DNA of 64,000 bases, taken from positions 124,001 to 188,000 of the forward strand of contig NZ_JAANOQ010000003.1 of assembly GCF_011305415.1 (NCBI RefSeq), written 5' to 3'. The translations under genes and the position numbers were made by a program. Of this stretch, positions 44,775-53,421 are shown in pieces (position 1 is the stretch's first letter; each line of letters begins with the position of its first letter). This DNA comes from Flavobacterium bernardetii (lineage in GTDB: Bacteria > Bacteroidota > Bacteroidia > Flavobacteriales > Flavobacteriaceae). The notes under the pieces are model-generated. The model saw only the letters and a program-made list of their open reading frames with translations. It was not told where the DNA came from and did no database searches.

Positions 44775-45152
44775 TTAGCTTATTTTAGGAATGACCCAAA
44801 TGGAATGAAAACCATCTAAAATTGATGGTGAAGAATAAGAAAATTTAGCTTTCTCGATTATTGAGTCGTTAAGTGTGCTGTTTTGAAAAACAACTTCTAA
44901 AAGTAAATTTAATGGAGTAGAAGAACATGTTGAAGAACAACTACAATCTGAATGATCACAAGTTCCTTGGCAACCTTTGTTGTCTTTCTCTGAAGAAGCA
45001 TCATTGTTGCAACAGCTCATTTTTTCTGTTTTACTAGAAGAAATTTCTTTTTTACAAGTATGTTTTTCAGAACTTTTACCACAAGCCATAACACTGCTAG
45101 GCATTAATATAAAGCCTAGTAATACAATTAATATGTAGTGGTATTTTTTCAT
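44775..45152 (-). CDS. Small cysteine-rich exported protein
   Basis: 125 residues. Signal peptide (MKKYHYILIVLLGFILMPSSVMAC), then a stretch of 13 or so cysteines among Ser, Lys and Asp (HTCKKE, MSCCNND, GCQGTCDHSDCSCSSTCSS) and a more ordinary C-terminal third. A metal-binding periplasmic protein is likely, in line with the copper genes nearby. It has its own -7 box at 45173-45180. Family unknown to me. Confidence 0.7.
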   Translation of the reverse strand: MKKYHYILIVLLGFILMPSSVMACGKSSEKHTCKKEISSSKTEKMSCCNNDASSEKDNKGCQGTCDHSDCSCSSTCSSTPLNLLLEVVFQNSTLNDSIIEKAKFSYSSPSILDGFHSIWVIPKIS

Positions 45153-45172
45153 TTCTTATTTTAAGAACGAAG

Positions 45173-45180
45173 CAAAATTA
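45173..45180 (-). promoter_or_regulatory. -7 promoter box for the cysteine-rich exported protein
   Basis: TAATTTTG on the minus strand, 20 bp before the start at 45152. No clear -33 TTG. Confidence 0.45.
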
Positions 45181-45261
45181 GATAAAAATTATTTGCTTTA
45201 AGCTAAAATACTGTTAAATAGTTGCGTGTAATTTTCTGAATTTTCTTTTTCCTTTCCTTTG

Positions 45262-45290
45262 TTGAAGTTGAAATTTTTCATCTAATTTTG
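45262..45290 (+). promoter_or_regulatory. Flavobacterial promoter of the RNA methyltransferase
   Basis: TTG (45262-45264), an 18-bp spacer and TAATTTTG (45283-45290) match the -33/-7 consensus; 23 bp before the start. Confidence 0.65.
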
Positions 45291-45313
45291 CGGCTACTTT
45301 AATTAGTATCGAT

Positions 45314-45772
45314 ATGAATGACAATTTTATAAATGAATTCTTTGGAATAGGCATACAAAACGGAAAAACACCTGAAAACTTGGGTATGCTTTGGCGTACG
45401 GCCCAAAATTTTGGTGCGAGTTTTATTTTTACGATTGGAAAACGCTATGCGAAACAAGCTTGCGACACACATAATGCCGTTAAAATGATTCCTTATTTTC
45501 ACTACGATACATTTGAAGCTTTTTACCAAAATTTACCAAAAGGCGCTCGATTAGTAGGAGTAGAGCTTGACGATTCTGCTGTAGATTTAGAAACTTTTCA
45601 CCATCCGCAACGTTGCGTGTATTTATTAGGAGCAGAAGACCACGGCATGACCAAAAATGCTATGGAAAAATGCCATCATTTAGTCAAATTTAAATCGGAA
45701 AAAAGTTTGAATGTTTCTATTGCTGGAAGCATTGTTTTGTATGACAGAGGTTTGAATAAGCCGAGGATTTAA
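45314..45772 (+). CDS. SpoU/TrmH-family RNA methyltransferase
   Basis: 152 residues. SPOUT-fold RNA 2'-O-methyltransferase, minimal form without extra domains. Motifs: ENLGMLWRTAQNFGASFIFTIG (motif 1), VYLLGAEDHGM (motif 2) and VKFKSEKSLNVSIAGSIVLYDR (motif 3, SAM knot). Target base unknown; the length fits small TrmL-like or Bacteroidota-specific enzymes. Stands alone, converging on the hydrolase gene. Confidence 0.9.
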   Translation: MNDNFINEFFGIGIQNGKTPENLGMLWRTAQNFGASFIFTIGKRYAKQACDTHNAVKMIPYFHYDTFEAFYQNLPKGARLVGVELDDSAVDLETFHHPQRCVYLLGAEDHGMTKNAMEKCHHLVKFKSEKSLNVSIAGSIVLYDRGLNKPRI

Positions 45773-45782
45773 ATAAACTATT

Positions 45783-46781
45783 TTAATTCCCTTTTATTCG
45801 TGTAAATATCTTTTGTAATAATAACTTACCATCACGTTTCGCATTGGGAACTTCATGAGCAATTAAATTGCCGTTCTTGTCTTTTATAAACTCGTAACTA
45901 AAAGCGAATTGTGGGTTTTTTGGGTTGTCATTTATTAGTCCAAAACGCAAATCGTTAAAATAATAAGTATTGTTTTTATTTGTTATCAAATACCAACCTT
46001 CGCTAATTACTTGAAGTTTTTTAAAATCCGAATTTTGTATTAAATTCTTTTCTAGTTCTTTATTTTTTGAATAAAATTTAAAGCTAATAGGTTTTGAATC
46101 GAATAAAGAATAATCAGCTAAATAATAACCTGTTGTCGTGGCAATATTCGCATTCCAAAGAATACAATTAAAAGCTGTAGGTTTTACAATTATGTCTTGA
46201 TATGAAATTTTATTGTTTTCTAGTGAATTTTCAAATTGTTGTAAAGCAAAAAGTTTAATGATGCAGGTTAGTAATAAATAGCAAGAACTTATAATTAATC
46301 CTTTTCTTAAGTGTTTTTTACGAATAGAAAAATCAGTATTTCTCCAAACATAAATTAATGAAACGCCTAGTGGAACAGTATATAAAGGATCAATTACAAA
46401 AATTGTTTTAAGTGCAAAACGATGTTCTAAAGGCCATAAAATTTGAGTTCCCCAAGAAGTAAATAAATCGAGTAATATATGCGTGAATAAACACCAAAAA
46501 GCTAATAATGTAGCATTTTTAAAATTGATTTTCTTTTTTTCAATTTTTGAAATTATCCAACCTAAAAGTGGTGCTAAAAAAACAAAAAAGAGTAGGGAAT
46601 GACTTAATCCTCGGTGAATTGCAACTCCATCTACATCATTTAAAAATTTTCCGATGATAATATCTAAATCAGGAATTGTTCCTAAAACGGCACCATATAA
46701 AAAAGTTTTGTTTTGTAGTTTTTTGCCTGCGAAAACTTCTGCAGTAGCAATTCCTAAAACTATTTGAGTAAAAGAGTCCAT
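45783..46781 (-). CDS. DUF457/YdjM-type membrane metal-dependent hydrolase
   Basis: 332 residues. N-terminal MDSFTQIVLGIATAEVF, the IPDLDIII motif and GLSHSLLFF (His in a HRGLSHS pattern) are the DUF457/YdjM signature. About five membrane helices (near 70-180) and a soluble C-terminal half follow. Predicted inner-membrane phospholipid or metal-dependent hydrolase; function not established. The last chromosomal gene before the defence operon. Confidence 0.85.
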   Translation of the reverse strand: MDSFTQIVLGIATAEVFAGKKLQNKTFLYGAVLGTIPDLDIIIGKFLNDVDGVAIHRGLSHSLLFFVFLAPLLGWIISKIEKKKINFKNATLLAFWCLFTHILLDLFTSWGTQILWPLEHRFALKTIFVIDPLYTVPLGVSLIYVWRNTDFSIRKKHLRKGLIISSCYLLLTCIIKLFALQQFENSLENNKISYQDIIVKPTAFNCILWNANIATTTGYYLADYSLFDSKPISFKFYSKNKELEKNLIQNSDFKKLQVISEGWYLITNKNNTYYFNDLRFGLINDNPKNPQFAFSYEFIKDKNGNLIAHEVPNAKRDGKLLLQKIFTRIKGN

Positions 46782-46802
46782 TTGAGTTTATTTCCCGATA
46801 CA

Positions 46803-46886
46803 AAATATGTAGTAAATTCGTTAGATATAGTGTTTGTTAGGCTTGGTAGATGATTTATTTTTTCTTGTAGCAAATATGCAGTAAAT
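46803..46886. repeat. 15-bp direct repeats at the defence-island boundary
   Basis: AAATATGTAGTAAAT (46803-46817) and AAATATGCAGTAAAT (46872-46886) differ at one base and lie 69 bp apart between the DUF457 gene and mcrC. They may be chance, or relics of insertion at the border between core and accessory DNA. Confidence 0.4.
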
Positions 46887-46938
46887 ACTCAATAAATAAA
46901 GGCTATTTTATAACTAAACAAAGTCAAAAACGAACAAT

Positions 46939-48207
46939 TTAACTGCTTTGTATCTCACTACAAATAAACGAATTTATTCTTTTATTTATCTCAATTTGCC
47001 AATCTTTTACATTTTTGTTTACTGCAATCGAAATCACACTGCATTCCTTTTCTGTTAGGTCGCTAGTAGCTCTATCTAAATACATTCCACTACTAATACT
47101 AGAAATATTGTTTGGATAGATTAGAGCAACTCGATTAGCTTCAAAATACTCGTGATAAACATACATCTGTCGCAAATCTTCTGGCGACGGATTATAACCA
47201 TTTAGATTTTTCCATTTGGTATCAAAAACTATGTTTCCGTTTTCGTGTTCAATTACAATATCAGGTTTCATTTTTGAGCGTCTGCCTGCTAGTGGTTTCC
47301 AAAAATATTTTGAGGTTTGTGCTGTAATTTTAGTATTTGATCCTTTGTGCTTTCTTAAACTTGTAAATATGAATTGTTCCCAAAGTAGATTCATGTCAAA
47401 CATCAAAGCTAAAACGTGGTTTCTGCCTTTACTAACGTCTGGGTGATACTGAAGTAATATTAGTTTTGAAATTTCTATTGCTTTTGTGTAATGCTGGTTT
47501 TTGCGATTGAAGTTCAGTTTTTCAAAAGTGGCTTCACTTACTTTAATTTCAGGCATTTCTGGAAAAAGTAACAACAAAGTACCAATTCTACTATTTAGTG
47601 TTGCATTTGCGTTTATTTGCTTTAATAATCGAATTGTTTTGTAAAGTATGAAGTGTAAAGTATGCTCCACATCATAAGTCGTATGTCTAACAAAAAATCG
47701 CTCTTTATGTGTATGATTTTGTTGTATGTGTTTACTAAATTGTAAACTCCCTTTTAATGCGGTCACATTACCTTCTTTTTTACGGTATTGCTTAACCAGT
47801 CCCGAATGTACTAGATATTCAACCTCTTTAACGAAAAGTTCAAAATATAAATCGAGTATTGTATTTGGTTTAATTTTTAGGTTACTTGAACTAGTCTGTT
47901 TTATATCAAATCCGCCAACTGCTCGGAGCATATTTATTAAAATATCTCGCCATTTTTTATCTTCAATTTCAGAATGTGGATTTTTATCTGCTTTTGGTAA
48001 AACTTCAATGAGCGTATTCCCAACTTGGATAACGCCAACGTGTTCATTGAACTCTACACCATTGTATATCAGTTTAAAAAATGGCACACCATTTCCATAA
48101 TATCGCTGTAATGCTTTGAATTGGTCATCGGAAATATTTTTTTCTCCTTTGCCAACTAAAAGTTTTTCGTATTCAAAAACTGTAATATGTAATTTATCTT
48201 TACTCAA
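46939..48207 (-). CDS. mcrC: McrC-family restriction nuclease subunit
   Basis: 422 residues. The N-terminal half (VFEYEKLLVGKGEK, GVIQVGNTLIEVLPK) is the McrC scaffold and the C-terminal half holds a PD-(D/E)XK core: KPDIVIEHENG with Asp316, then FDTKW with Asp329 and Lys331. McrC joins McrB hexamers and cuts DNA carrying modified cytosine. Its start overlaps the mcrB stop by 8 bp. Last gene of the defence operon. Confidence 0.95.
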   Translation of the reverse strand: MSKDKLHITVFEYEKLLVGKGEKNISDDQFKALQRYYGNGVPFFKLIYNGVEFNEHVGVIQVGNTLIEVLPKADKNPHSEIEDKKWRDILINMLRAVGGFDIKQTSSSNLKIKPNTILDLYFELFVKEVEYLVHSGLVKQYRKKEGNVTALKGSLQFSKHIQQNHTHKERFFVRHTTYDVEHTLHFILYKTIRLLKQINANATLNSRIGTLLLLFPEMPEIKVSEATFEKLNFNRKNQHYTKAIEISKLILLQYHPDVSKGRNHVLALMFDMNLLWEQFIFTSLRKHKGSNTKITAQTSKYFWKPLAGRRSKMKPDIVIEHENGNIVFDTKWKNLNGYNPSPEDLRQMYVYHEYFEANRVALIYPNNISSISSGMYLDRATSDLTEKECSVISIAVNKNVKDWQIEINKRINSFICSEIQSS

Positions 48208-50902
48208 CTTTATTTTTCATCAATATTTTTATTGCCTTTTCAAATGTCATTGAAATAGTACCAATTGAATAATTGTGATTTTCATTTCGATAATCAATTA
48301 TTTCAAAAACATTTCTTTCTTCAAAATCGTTAGAATTATCGTAATCAAAATCTGCAAATGAATCCGAAGTTTTATCCCATTCTTTTTGTCTAACAAAACC
48401 TTTTCCAAGCACCAAGCCAATTTTTCCGTAGTCTCCAAAAAAGTATTCTTGCAACAATGGAATAATACATTTGTAAAAGGATTCTACAATTGAGACTTCG
48501 TCTTTTGAAATAAAATAAGAATGACCAATGGCGTGGTCTTTATCTAACAACTTTTCAATTCGATGATTTATTGATTTCAAAATACTTGAGGCTGGGAAAT
48601 CAAAAATAGAATTTCTCAATTCATCTAATTCGTAATTTGGTGGCATTTCTTCAAAACTAAATCTTCTTCTCAATGCCGTATCTAATGCTTCAACACTTCT
48701 GTCTGCAGTATTCATTGTGCCAATAATGAAAAGATTTGAAGGTACACCAAACTCTTTTTTGCTATATGGTAAAGTAACTTTCAACGCTTCAGGTTTTCCT
48801 AGTCGTTTGTCTTCTTCGATTAATGTAATTAACTCTCCAAATATTGCTGAAACATTTCCACGATTAATTTCATCAATTATTAATACAAAATTATTGTTGT
48901 TATCTTTTCTTGGTGCTATTTTTAGATTTAGTTTTTCTTTCAAATAGTTATCAATTCCAGAAGCATAACCGTCCCAACCAGTAAATGTTTTGAAGCCATT
49001 GGCATAAGCTTCAATTTTTTCTTTAGTTAAGACACCTTGGTAATTTTTCTTTGCGGTAGTGTATAGACTTAAATTATTATTACTGTTTATACCCACCCAA
49101 AATGATTTTTCCTTAATTGTTTTTAGTTCCAATAATTCTTCAGTTTCATTCTCTATTTTTTCTAAAAGCATTTGATATACTTTATCAAAATTTTCTACCG
49201 AAACATTACTTGTTGCCGAATTACATATATTTTTAAATATGCCGTCTTGTACTTCATACAAAACATCGTTTCCAGATGTTATTGGTTTTATTCCTTCTAC
49301 AAAGTCCTCATAACTCATGCTTTGATGAAAAGTAGAAAAGACAATTCTGTTTTCTTTTACTTTTTCGTCAAATAATGTTTTTATTTCGGTTCTTGTTTTG
49401 CCATTTATATCTACTCCAACAATTTCTAAAGCCTTGTTTATTGTGCTGTAAGTTTTGCCTGAACCAGGGGGACCGAATAAGATTTGATTTAAAGATGGTT
49501 TCATATTAGCATTAATTGTATTTTTTGTAAAGTCTGAATTGTTTAATATCGCATCAATTTTATGGTGCGTCGTAATTTCTGAAAGTTTGTATACTGTGGT
49601 TTGCAGTCCTTCTTTATTTTTGAGTTTAGGATTTAACACTTTCCACTCTATCAGTTTTTGATGTGCAAAATTTTCTTTTTCATTAAAAAAGTATTCATCT
49701 TTAACAATACCAATACCTAAAACGGTTTCGCCATCTTGTGCCAAAATAATATCTCCAATATTTACTTTAGTGTAAAAATCAAAAATTTCTCCTGCTTTTC
49801 TAGTAAGAACGCCTTTCTTGTCTTTATAAATTCCTTCGTTTTCAAGAAGTTTCTTAATGTCATCTTTTGATTTTACTTCTGCTTCATTTAAGTCGCCAAT
49901 ATCTGACCAACCAATACAAATCAAATTATTGGTTTTCATATAGTCCCAATAACTTTGAGTGTCGTCTTTTGTTCCTATTCTCCAATAGTTTCTATTTGCT
50001 CCCAATTGTTTGTCTAGCGACTGATATAAAATATCTTGGGCAAGAATTTTGAAGTTAGTATCTTGAAATGCATCGCTTGGAATTTGACTTCTAACTAAAT
50101 CAATTAATTCTTCATCATCTTTTATATAATCGTCAATGAATTCATTTACTAAACCCATATAGTGAACATACTTTTCATTTTTCTTTTTTGGCTTTATACC
50201 TAGAATATCACAAAATTTTTGATAAAAGGTATTTTTATAAAAAGTGTACAGGTTCGGATTATGGTAGGTTAAAAAAGTGGACATTGTACGCTCGTCTTGA
50301 TGATGAGAAAACCTTTCCTCTGGAACAATTTGTCTGTAAATTTTCAGAGTCTCTTCGTTAAAAAATTTAATTCTATCAAGCAAAGGGAGGTTTTCGTCAA
50401 ATAATGCCTTAAAACAGTCTCTATATAGCTCAGTTCTTGCTTCCGCTAAATGTTTTATCGCTCCTTGACCAACAGGGTAAATTAAATTTTCAAATTTTAC
50501 ATCTTTTATTTCTTCGCTAAAATTTTGATTATTGATATTTGGTCTTCCTTGGAACTTACCTAATAATTTCCATTTATAAATTTCTTCTTTCAATCCATTT
50601 TCATGAATGTATTTTTTATAGCGATTTACAATTTCTTGTAATGGGTTTCCAGTCATATCTAAAATTGGAAAATCAAATTTTTTTAAAAATTTATTCGTGC
50701 CTTCGCCACCACCATATTCCCAAACTTTTTCCCCATTCATTTGTTCGTGGGCGTAACGCATTACTTCTTTTGGGGGGTATTTTTTATTGTTTATTTCAAC
50801 ATTCCATCGAGTAGGAGAAATTAACACAATGGCTTCCTTCTCTATTTTCTCAATAGCTTTTAGAATGTGGTCTTTTGTTATTTCGTTTGGTTTGAATGCC
50901 AT
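48200..50902 (-). CDS. mcrB: McrB-like AAA+ GTPase with extra N-terminal domains
   Basis: 900 residues. Residues 1-85 resemble a ScoMcrA-type head domain (KYPPKEVMRYAHEQMNG, EGTNKFLKKFDFPI). About 300-430 looks like an EVE/PUA-type modified-base reader (YWDYMKTNNLICIGWSDIG, KVNIGDIILAQDGETVLGIG). The AAA+ domain has Walker A GPPGSGKTYS (Lys483), Walker B LIIDEINRGN, sensor NTADRSVEALDTALRRRF. The two N-terminal modules probably recognise modified bases in phage DNA. GTP-driven motor of the McrBC type IV restriction system. Confidence 0.92.
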   Translation of the reverse strand: MAFKPNEITKDHILKAIEKIEKEAIVLISPTRWNVEINNKKYPPKEVMRYAHEQMNGEKVWEYGGGEGTNKFLKKFDFPILDMTGNPLQEIVNRYKKYIHENGLKEEIYKWKLLGKFQGRPNINNQNFSEEIKDVKFENLIYPVGQGAIKHLAEARTELYRDCFKALFDENLPLLDRIKFFNEETLKIYRQIVPEERFSHHQDERTMSTFLTYHNPNLYTFYKNTFYQKFCDILGIKPKKKNEKYVHYMGLVNEFIDDYIKDDEELIDLVRSQIPSDAFQDTNFKILAQDILYQSLDKQLGANRNYWRIGTKDDTQSYWDYMKTNNLICIGWSDIGDLNEAEVKSKDDIKKLLENEGIYKDKKGVLTRKAGEIFDFYTKVNIGDIILAQDGETVLGIGIVKDEYFFNEKENFAHQKLIEWKVLNPKLKNKEGLQTTVYKLSEITTHHKIDAILNNSDFTKNTINANMKPSLNQILFGPPGSGKTYSTINKALEIVGVDINGKTRTEIKTLFDEKVKENRIVFSTFHQSMSYEDFVEGIKPITSGNDVLYEVQDGIFKNICNSATSNVSVENFDKVYQMLLEKIENETEELLELKTIKEKSFWVGINSNNNLSLYTTAKKNYQGVLTKEKIEAYANGFKTFTGWDGYASGIDNYLKEKLNLKIAPRKDNNNNFVLIIDEINRGNVSAIFGELITLIEEDKRLGKPEALKVTLPYSKKEFGVPSNLFIIGTMNTADRSVEALDTALRRRFSFEEMPPNYELDELRNSIFDFPASSILKSINHRIEKLLDKDHAIGHSYFISKDEVSIVESFYKCIIPLLQEYFFGDYGKIGLVLGKGFVRQKEWDKTSDSFADFDYDNSNDFEERNVFEIIDYRNENHNYSIGTISMTFEKAIKILMKNKVE

Positions 50903-50959
50903 ATATGTTTTATTGAATTTTTATTTGTATTGAATGTCAAGTTTTTTTTTTACCATTTT

Positions 50960-52702
50960 TTATTCTAACCATTTTAGGTGTTTTACTCTTTCAGGAATAA
51001 GTTTGTCCTTTTCCACTTTTCTTTGAATTACATGAGTTATTGTTCTTAAAAAATTATAATCTTTGGCATTACCTTTATTTTTAATATCTGACATTGAAAA
51101 AAGCAAATCAAGAATGTTAAAAATATTTATTTCGTTTTCTTCTAAACTTTGTTCAATTTCGAGTAATTCAGAAACATTGATAATACTTAAAGGTTTAATA
51201 TTATGCTCTTTTGATTTCTTATTAATACCTTCATTATCTAACATTTCATCAAATTTTCGTTTAAAAACAAAAGACGAATATGAAGAGCTAAATATTGGAT
51301 CATTTACAATTAATAATGGATATAACTGAACTTTTCTATTGTAATTAAATCCATCATCATCAATTAAACTTTTGTACTTGTGAAATTCTTTGATTGTTTT
51401 TTCAGCTAATTGAGTAAGTCCATAATCTTTGTAGAATTTTTTTAAATCTAATGCTTTATAATCTTCAAATGTTAAAACGGTTTTATATCCATTAACCATT
51501 GGTAGATAATTACTTTTTGCCTCAGCGAGAATTATATTCTGTTTTTCTCTAATATAAAAATCTGCATATTCAATTGAATTTCCATTTATTGTAAACTTTA
51601 GAGCATCTGTTGACCTAATTGTGTAATTGGGTTTATTTGAAAATGCAACATTGAATATTTTTTCCAAAAAAGGTTCAAAATAGGAAGCTCCAATAAAGTT
51701 TCCCCAATCTTTTCTGTTACATATTTCTTTATCTTTTAAATAGTCAAACCAAAAATCATTTATTAACAAAGAATAAGTCTTCTCTACAAAAAGAATGTTA
51801 TCCATAACAACAAATGAAATAATGTTCTTTCCATCATTTTCTTCTTTTCTGAATAAAGGACTTTTCTTTATTTGTAAAAAATCAAAAATTCGTAAATCAT
51901 TAGCAGGCGGTATGTCTATAATTTGTCTTTCGCTTAATTTATCTAATATTTTTAACGCTTCTGTCTCTTCAATAGGAACATTTAGATAATTAAATTTTAA
52001 GTTATCATCATAGCTCTTAAAATATGACCAAATCTGCTTTTTAAAAAATTCATTTATATCATCTGTGCCAAAGACATCTATTAAATAATTTTTAAAATGA
52101 CTTCCAAAAAAATCATCATTAATTAAAGCTTCAAATAATGACCAAGATTTATAAAACGAATTAACAGAATTTGAAGCTTCATTATATTGATTGTGATGTA
52201 GTTCTCTAAACATAAAAAATTCAAAAAAATCATCTCCAAGTTTTTCATAATCATCTTCTTTATAATTTTCATCTGCGGTTAATATTTTATCATTACAAAT
52301 CAATAGAAATTTAAAAATACGTTCTCTTAAATCAAAAGTATATTCTGGTGTTTCTTCAACAAATTCATTATGATTTATTATTTCTTGAAGTGCATATAAA
52401 CATGTTACTCTTGAAAAAAGATTATAATTTTCTTGAAATTCGTTCTTATATTTAATGATAATGTCTTTTGAATGTGAATGATGAAATGGGTTTTGGGTAT
52501 CTAAAAAAAGAACTCTTATACAATCAATCTGTGTTGTTCTTGAATCATCAAAGAATGAATTATAAATTGGTTTTAAATACGCATTTATTGCCGATATTGT
52601 AACAATCAATTCTTCTTTAGGAATATCAAATAATAATTCTATCGGATTCTCTGGAATTGGTTCAGAGTAAAATTTTGTATATTTAACTAGATGTCCCACC
52701 AT
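50960..52702 (-). CDS. Unrecognised protein with PD-(D/E)XK-like motif
   Basis: 580 residues, no signal peptide. I do not recognise a named family. Residues 1-330 are helical and acidic. Near 381-396 is a nuclease-like core: YADFYIREK (Asp381) followed by IILAEAKSN (Glu394/Lys396), the D...ExK order of PD-(D/E)XK enzymes. It is preceded by ISFVVMDNILFVE and FLEKIFNVAF segments. The gene lies 2 bp after the AbiV-like gene (52705), so they are coupled. Likely a nuclease or nuclease-like effector of the defence operon. Confidence 0.7.
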   Translation of the reverse strand: MVGHLVKYTKFYSEPIPENPIELLFDIPKEELIVTISAINAYLKPIYNSFFDDSRTTQIDCIRVLFLDTQNPFHHSHSKDIIIKYKNEFQENYNLFSRVTCLYALQEIINHNEFVEETPEYTFDLRERIFKFLLICNDKILTADENYKEDDYEKLGDDFFEFFMFRELHHNQYNEASNSVNSFYKSWSLFEALINDDFFGSHFKNYLIDVFGTDDINEFFKKQIWSYFKSYDDNLKFNYLNVPIEETEALKILDKLSERQIIDIPPANDLRIFDFLQIKKSPLFRKEENDGKNIISFVVMDNILFVEKTYSLLINDFWFDYLKDKEICNRKDWGNFIGASYFEPFLEKIFNVAFSNKPNYTIRSTDALKFTINGNSIEYADFYIREKQNIILAEAKSNYLPMVNGYKTVLTFEDYKALDLKKFYKDYGLTQLAEKTIKEFHKYKSLIDDDGFNYNRKVQLYPLLIVNDPIFSSSYSSFVFKRKFDEMLDNEGINKKSKEHNIKPLSIINVSELLEIEQSLEENEINIFNILDLLFSMSDIKNKGNAKDYNFLRTITHVIQRKVEKDKLIPERVKHLKWLE

Positions 52703-52704
52703 GA

Positions 52705-53418
52705 TTACTTGATATTTTGAAATGAATAGTCCTTTAATGCCTCATCAATAAGCACTCGTAATTGTTTTTTTAAAAGTTCAATATCATCATTTTTGAAATG
52801 ATTTTGAACTTTAGGATGGAATATGATTTTTAAACCTTTGTAAACATTAAATATTCTATTTACAATCAATCTAGTTTCTATGAAATCGCTTTCGGATATT
52901 TCTATTTGTGGAATTAATAATTTATCTCTGAAATCAACATACAAACCTTGATTTTTTTTGTCGTTGAATTCCATTAATTTTTTTACTCTTTGTGCTGAAT
53001 CGAGGAAAGGCTTACTCGCCAAAGCAATCTCTAAAATTCCATTTATAAGACCATTCCAAAATTCACTTTTAGTTTTTAGTAAAGTAACTGGTTCGTTTGA
53101 TGCTTTTTTCTCTATACTTTCAAGGATACCAATTGACAATTCCATTAACTGTGCAAGTTGATGTCTTACTCTATGGTCTGAAAAAAACTTTTTAGAATCT
53201 TTTATTAAATACGTTTTGTAACCTTGACTGTGAAGTAATACCAAAATTGATTTTATAACTTCTTCGGAGCTTAAAATAAGTAAAGAAGTAGCAGAGGAAA
53301 AAGATTTATTAGTTTCAGCAATTAATAACGCATCTTTTCTTAATTGACGTGCATTTTTATAAATAGTATAATCAATACCTTTAGAATTTTGTGCCGTTAA
53401 ATTGATAAATGTATTCAT
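52705..53418 (-). CDS. AbiV-like abortive infection protein
   Basis: 237 residues, helical and no signal peptide. The N-terminal region (NARQLRKDALLIAETNKSF, ATSLLILSSEEVIKSILVLLHSQ) and the HRVRHQL motif fit the AbiV/HEPN-like family, in which a cytosolic protein stops translation on phage infection. A HEPN-type active site would be R-x4-6-H; HRVRHQ may be part of it. Tight neighbours on both sides: 3 bp and 2 bp. The exact role is inferred from the family. Confidence 0.75.
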   Translation of the reverse strand: MNTFINLTAQNSKGIDYTIYKNARQLRKDALLIAETNKSFSSATSLLILSSEEVIKSILVLLHSQGYKTYLIKDSKKFFSDHRVRHQLAQLMELSIGILESIEKKASNEPVTLLKTKSEFWNGLINGILEIALASKPFLDSAQRVKKLMEFNDKKNQGLYVDFRDKLLIPQIEISESDFIETRLIVNRIFNVYKGLKIIFHPKVQNHFKNDDIELLKKQLRVLIDEALKDYSFQNIK

Positions 53419-53421
53419 AAT

